DNA of 64,000 bases from NCBI RefSeq assembly GCF_001269885.1, contig NZ_LHVH01000022.1, positions 62,001-126,000 of the forward strand, written 5' to 3'. This document shows positions 60,955 through 64,000 of this stretch, piece after piece (position 1 is the first letter of the stretch; every line of letters begins with the position of its first letter). The position numbers were made by a program, and so were the translations under genes. The notes under the pieces are model-generated. The model was given only the letters and a program-made list of their open reading frames with translations, was not told the DNA's origin and made no database searches. This DNA is from Pseudomonas kilonensis. GTDB lineage: Bacteria; Pseudomonadota; Gammaproteobacteria; Pseudomonadales; Pseudomonadaceae.

Positions 60955-61040
60955 GGTGGCAGTTCCCAGTGAAAGGTTTTGGCCTGACTAGGGTGAGTTG
61001 CGCCAAGGCCTGGCCGATACGGAAAAAGTCCCGCCCTTGC

Positions 61041-61055
61041 CGGGAAGACTTCCCG
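61041..61055. promoter_or_regulatory. Palindrome in the exaA-exaB intergenic region
   Basis: CGGGAAG-A-CTTCCCG is a perfect 7-1-7 palindrome, 87 bases upstream of exaA. It could be an operator or a transcript hairpin. Confidence 0.35.
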
Positions 61056-61092
61056 AACCGCCTGTCTTTACGACCTGCGTCGGATGGCCTGC

Positions 61093-61105
61093 TACCAAGG
61101 AACTA
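61093..61105. promoter_or_regulatory. Weak copy of the exa/ped operator motif
   Basis: TACCA-AGG-AACTA matches the 55919 site at 11 of 13 positions, keeping TACCAAGG. It lies between exaA and exaB, centred about 110 bases upstream of exaB and 145 bases upstream of exaA. Confidence 0.4.
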
Positions 61106-61208
61106 GACCCCGGCCACCAAAGCAGCATTCGGCTTGTGCCAGGGGGTTCCTAAGATGACGGCACGGCCTCCGCAAAGAGGTCTTGCGTGCAATCCAGAGG
61201 GCATAACA

Positions 61209-61670
61209 ATGACAACAAAACGCAACGCCATCATCGCTACCGCACTGCTGATGGGGCTGACCGGCGCAGGCTCCGCATGGGCCCATGGCAACGTAGTGCC
61301 CCAGGCAGTGGAAACCAAGGGACTGACCCCGATCAAGGACGCCAACTTGCCGTTGGACGCTGATGGGTGGGCTGCCCAGAACCCGTATCGCAACTCCCCC
61401 GAGCGTGAAAAAGCCGTGGAAATCGGTGCCTCGGCCTACAACCAGAACTGTGCGGCCTGCCATGGCCTGGAAGCCAAGTCCGGCGGGATCGCCCCGGACC
61501 TGCGCATGCTCGACGCCGCCGAAGTCGGTGATGAGTGGTTTGTCGAGCGCGTACGTCACGGTGCGGTGCGCGACGGTCGGGTCTACATGCCGAAAATGGC
61601 CGACTACCTGAGCCAGGAAGCCTTATGGGCGGTGCGCACCTATCTCGACAGCGTGCACGTCGAGGAGTGA
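61209..61670 (+). CDS. exaB: Cytochrome c550 (ExaB/PedF)
   Basis: A 153-residue periplasmic electron carrier that accepts electrons from the quinoprotein alcohol dehydrogenase. A signal peptide ends near residue 25 (GSAWA/HG). The single haem site is NCAACHG and the likely axial methionine is in VYMPKMADY. GAGGG precedes the ATG at 61209; an earlier in-frame start gives no better signal peptide. First gene of a rightward operon with the next three. Confidence 0.92.
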   Translation: MTTKRNAIIATALLMGLTGAGSAWAHGNVVPQAVETKGLTPIKDANLPLDADGWAAQNPYRNSPEREKAVEIGASAYNQNCAACHGLEAKSGGIAPDLRMLDAAEVGDEWFVERVRHGAVRDGRVYMPKMADYLSQEALWAVRTYLDSVHVEE

Positions 61671-61675
61671 CGGCC

Positions 61676-62551
61676 ATGCGCCTGTTCGCGTGGGTAATGT
61701 GCAGCCTGCTCCTGTGGGGGCAGGCGGTGCAGGCGCAGGTGCGCAGTTACGACCAGATGATCGCCGCCGGGGAGTTGAAGGTCGCGGTCTACAAGGACTT
61801 CGCGCCCTACAGTTTCGAGGACCACGGCCAACCCAGGGGCGTGGACGTGGAATTGGCCCAGGCCCTGGCCAAAGCGCTTGGCGTGCGCCTGCGATTGATG
61901 TGGGCACCGCCGGGAGAAAAACTCGATGACGACCTGCGCGATTACATCTGGCGCAGCAGTCCGTTGCACGAGCGGCAATTGGCCGACCTGATGATGCGCG
62001 TGCCTTACGACCACGACTATGCGCAAAAGCGCAACGACATCGGCGAACTGGCAAACGCCCAGGTGGTGATGTTCGGACCTTATCAGCAGGAGTGCTGGCA
62101 GGTGGCGTACGACCGGCGCCGGTTGGATTCGGTGGGCAGTGTCGCGGTGTTCCAGCAGCACCCCATTGGCGTTGAAGTCGACAGCGTGCCGTCGTTCTAC
62201 CTGACGTCGGTGTTCAACGGCATGCTCCGGACCAGGACCCACCATTACCCCGGTGTCAGCCAGGCCTTCAAGGCCATGCAGGCCGGGGAGGTGGACGCCG
62301 TCATGGCCATGCGCGGTGAGGTCGATTGGCAAGTGCACGAGGCGGCTGATCCGCAACTGGCGCTGGCGGAAAACGCCTACCCGAACATGGGCAAGCAACG
62401 CTGGGAAATCGGCATGGCGGTGCATGAAAGCAATCGTCAGCTGGCCTATGCGGTGGAAGAGGCGCTGGAAGGCTTGATCCGCGACGGCAGCGTCAAGACC
62501 GTCTATGCCCATTACGGCCTGCGTTACGAAGTGCCGGAGATGTATCAATAG
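61676..62551 (+). CDS. Quinoprotein-associated periplasmic binding protein (PedG-like)
   Basis: A 291-residue protein of the type 3 solute-binding fold. The signal peptide ends near residue 21 (AVQAQ/VRS). Mature start YDQMIAAGELKVAVYKDFAPYSFEDHGQPRG is typical, with GVDVELAQALAKALGVRLRL following. It belongs to the MoxJ-like group encoded with PQQ alcohol dehydrogenases, probably helping dehydrogenase maturation or function rather than transport. GAGGAG precedes the ATG, five bases after the exaB stop. Confidence 0.85.
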   Translation: MRLFAWVMCSLLLWGQAVQAQVRSYDQMIAAGELKVAVYKDFAPYSFEDHGQPRGVDVELAQALAKALGVRLRLMWAPPGEKLDDDLRDYIWRSSPLHERQLADLMMRVPYDHDYAQKRNDIGELANAQVVMFGPYQQECWQVAYDRRRLDSVGSVAVFQQHPIGVEVDSVPSFYLTSVFNGMLRTRTHHYPGVSQAFKAMQAGEVDAVMAMRGEVDWQVHEAADPQLALAENAYPNMGKQRWEIGMAVHESNRQLAYAVEEALEGLIRDGSVKTVYAHYGLRYEVPEMYQ

Positions 62552-62561
62552 GAGCACCGGG

Positions 62562-63320
62562 ATGAAATGGGCGATGTGGTGCCTGCTGTGGTGTGGCCTG
62601 CCGATGACCACGTGGGCGGCGGTCGAGCCAGGAAAAGATCCGGTGCCGTCGGTGATGTGGGCCTTTTATCACAAGCAATTGCTCGCGGATGCGCCGTTCG
62701 TGTTTGACGACCGGGTGCGGCTGCTGGCACCACCCTTTGCCGAAGACGCACGCCAGGTGCCACTGGAAATCGATGCCCGGGCCTTCACCGGCGACGTCGT
62801 GCGGGTGCTGGCCTGGGCCGAACTGAACCCGTTGCCGAAAATCGTCGACTTCCAACCGGGGGAGCGAGTGCTGCCCTGGCTGTCGATCCGCATTCGCATC
62901 GAGCAAGCCACGCCGTTGCGCGCCGCCGTGCAGACCCGCGATGGCCTGTGGCACGTCGGTTCGACCCTGATCGACGCGGCGGGTGGCGGCTGCACCGCCC
63001 CCAGCGTGGTGCGCACCCAGCCGGGTTGGGAGGAACACTTGGGCGAGGTGCTGGGCGCCCGCTATCCCCGGGGCGATTCGAGCCGCCTGCGCCTGCAGGT
63101 GGCCCATCCGATGGATAACGGCCTGGTGAGCGGCATCCCGGAGTTTTTCCTCAACCAGGCGCAACTGCTGGACGCCGATGGCCAGGTGCTGGCGCGCCTG
63201 GAACTGTTCCCGGCGGTCAGCGAAAACCCCAACCTGGGTTTCGACATCCGAGGCCCCGGCCAGACTCGCCTGTTGCTGCGCGATAACAGCGGCAATACGT
63301 TCGAGGCGGCGATTCCCTGA
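62562..63320 (+). CDS. Quinoprotein-associated SoxYZ-like carrier protein
   Basis: A 252-residue exported protein. After a signal peptide (about residues 1-20, MTTWA/AV) comes a SoxY-like half, with the cysteine in IDAAGGGCTAPS resembling the swinging-arm region, and then a SoxZ-like half (RLRLQVAHPMDNGLVSG...). Such fusions accompany PQQ alcohol dehydrogenases and a zinc metallohydrolase, forming a proposed quinoprotein relay. No substrate is known. GGAG precedes the ATG; 10-base gap to the previous gene and 16 to the next. Confidence 0.82.
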   Translation: MKWAMWCLLWCGLPMTTWAAVEPGKDPVPSVMWAFYHKQLLADAPFVFDDRVRLLAPPFAEDARQVPLEIDARAFTGDVVRVLAWAELNPLPKIVDFQPGERVLPWLSIRIRIEQATPLRAAVQTRDGLWHVGSTLIDAAGGGCTAPSVVRTQPGWEEHLGEVLGARYPRGDSSRLRLQVAHPMDNGLVSGIPEFFLNQAQLLDADGQVLARLELFPAVSENPNLGFDIRGPGQTRLLLRDNSGNTFEAAIP

Positions 63321-63336
63321 CCACAAGGAGCGCGCC

Positions 63337-64000
63337 ATGCGCTGGTTGTTGCTGATGTTCCTGAGCCTGGGCTGGCCGACGTGGGCCGGGACGGACTATG
63401 CACTCAAGCCCCGGCAGATCGCCGAAGGCACCTGGCTGCTGGAAGGCAGCACCGAGAACTTTGCCAAGGCCAACGGCGGTAACATCGTCAACACGGCGTT
63501 CATCGTCACCGATGCCGGCGTGGTGGTGATCGACACTGGGCCGTCGAAGCGCTACGGCGAGGCGCTGCGCCAGGCCATTGCCGCGACCACCGATAAACCG
63601 GTCATCCAGGTCTTGTTGACCCATCATCACCCCGACCACGTCTTGGGCAACCAGGCCTTCAGCGACGTGCCCATCGGCGCCTTGGCGGGCACCACCGACC
63701 TGTTGCGGCAACAGGGTGATGCGCTGGCGGAAAACATGTACCGGCTGGTGGGCGACTGGATGCGCGGCACCGAGGTGGTGTTGCCGACCCGGGAGCTGGC
63801 GACCGGGACGTTGAATGTGGGCAATCATTCGTTGCGTCTGTTGGCATTGGCCGGCCACACCGGGGCTGATCTGGCGGTCCTCGACGAGACCACTGGCGTG
63901 CTGTTCGCCGGCGACCTGGTGTTTTACGAACGGGCCCTGACCACCCCGAACAGCCCCGGTCTGGAAGTCTGGCTCCAGGACTTGGACACCTTGCAGGCCT
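63337..64000 (+). CDS. Quinoprotein relay zinc metallohydrolase (3' end outside window)
   Basis: The first 221 codons of a metallo-beta-lactamase-fold protein that runs off the window without a stop. It has a short signal peptide (about residues 1-17, WPTWA/GT). The zinc motif H-x-H-x-D-H is THHHPDH, near residue 95. A second-site region is seen at LALAGHTGADLAVLDETTGVLFAGDLVF. It belongs to the SoxH-related group that travels with the SoxYZ-like carrier. AAGGAG precedes the ATG by seven bases. It probably acts on a carrier-bound adduct in the periplasm (inference). Confidence 0.87.
   Translation, partial: MRWLLLMFLSLGWPTWAGTDYALKPRQIAEGTWLLEGSTENFAKANGGNIVNTAFIVTDAGVVVIDTGPSKRYGEALRQAIAATTDKPVIQVLLTHHHPDHVLGNQAFSDVPIGALAGTTDLLRQQGDALAENMYRLVGDWMRGTEVVLPTRELATGTLNVGNHSLRLLALAGHTGADLAVLDETTGVLFAGDLVFYERALTTPNSPGLEVWLQDLDTLQA

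Overview
The window looks like a chromosomal segment of a Pseudomonas from the P. fluorescens complex. It is GC-rich and sprinkled with the small palindromic REP-like repeats typical of that group. Gene order over the last 17 kb matches the exa/ped region known from P. aeruginosa and P. putida. The inventory (SfnBG/MsuE/SfnR, PsmE-type alginate epimerase, HemN, NosRZDFYL, NosP/NahK) also fits. I see no rRNA, tRNA, CRISPR array, prophage or insertion sequence.

Layout. 1-1234: 3' end of ligD (non-homologous end joining). 1302-12245: organosulfur module with sfnB, msuE, sfnG, a decayed AMP-ligase gene, a five-gene branched-chain-amino-acid-type ABC importer and the sigma-54 activator sfnR. Two divergent sigma-54 promoters lie between sfnB and msuE. 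12551-19083: NylB-like serine hydrolase, outer-membrane porin, polyamine-type binding protein, TetR regulator and amino-acid permease. 19391-30178: a three-gene type I secretion system converging on a 1870-residue alginate C5-epimerase that also carries an SGNH O-acetylhydrolase module. The two are separated by a 138-bp tandem repeat array. 30585-33883: small membrane protein, a HemN paralogue without its iron-sulfur cysteines, and true hemN, with two ANR/DNR boxes. 34084-38415: UvrA2-like ABC protein and an Asp-box membrane-anchored protein. 38699-46478: nosRZDFYL (N2O reduction) behind a perfect ANR/DNR box. 46720-64000: nosP-nahK, erbR, the PQQ-linked ABC cluster, eraSR, a pentapeptide-repeat protein, exaA and its divergent partners exaB, pedG-like, SoxYZ-like carrier and zinc metallohydrolase (cut by the window end).

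How the parts work together. The sfn block should turn dimethyl sulfone-type compounds into usable sulfur under sulfur limitation. The secretion system probably exports the epimerase, which remodels alginate outside the cell. The hemN and nos blocks form a low-oxygen/denitrification regulon. nosP-nahK sits between nos and the periplasmic PQQ alcohol-oxidation system, which is run by two-component regulators. A shared inverted-repeat motif (TACYA-ARG-TAGTA) lies at the same distance upstream of two exa/ped transcription units, with a weaker copy between exaA and exaB.

The points most worth a second look are the cysteine-less HemN paralogue in tandem with hemN, the exa/ped operator motif, the ligase remnant in the sulfur ABC operon, the epimerase-acetylhydrolase with its own exporter, and the oppositely oriented copies of one 121-bp palindromic element. 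All functions are read from sequence and family knowledge; no database search was run.
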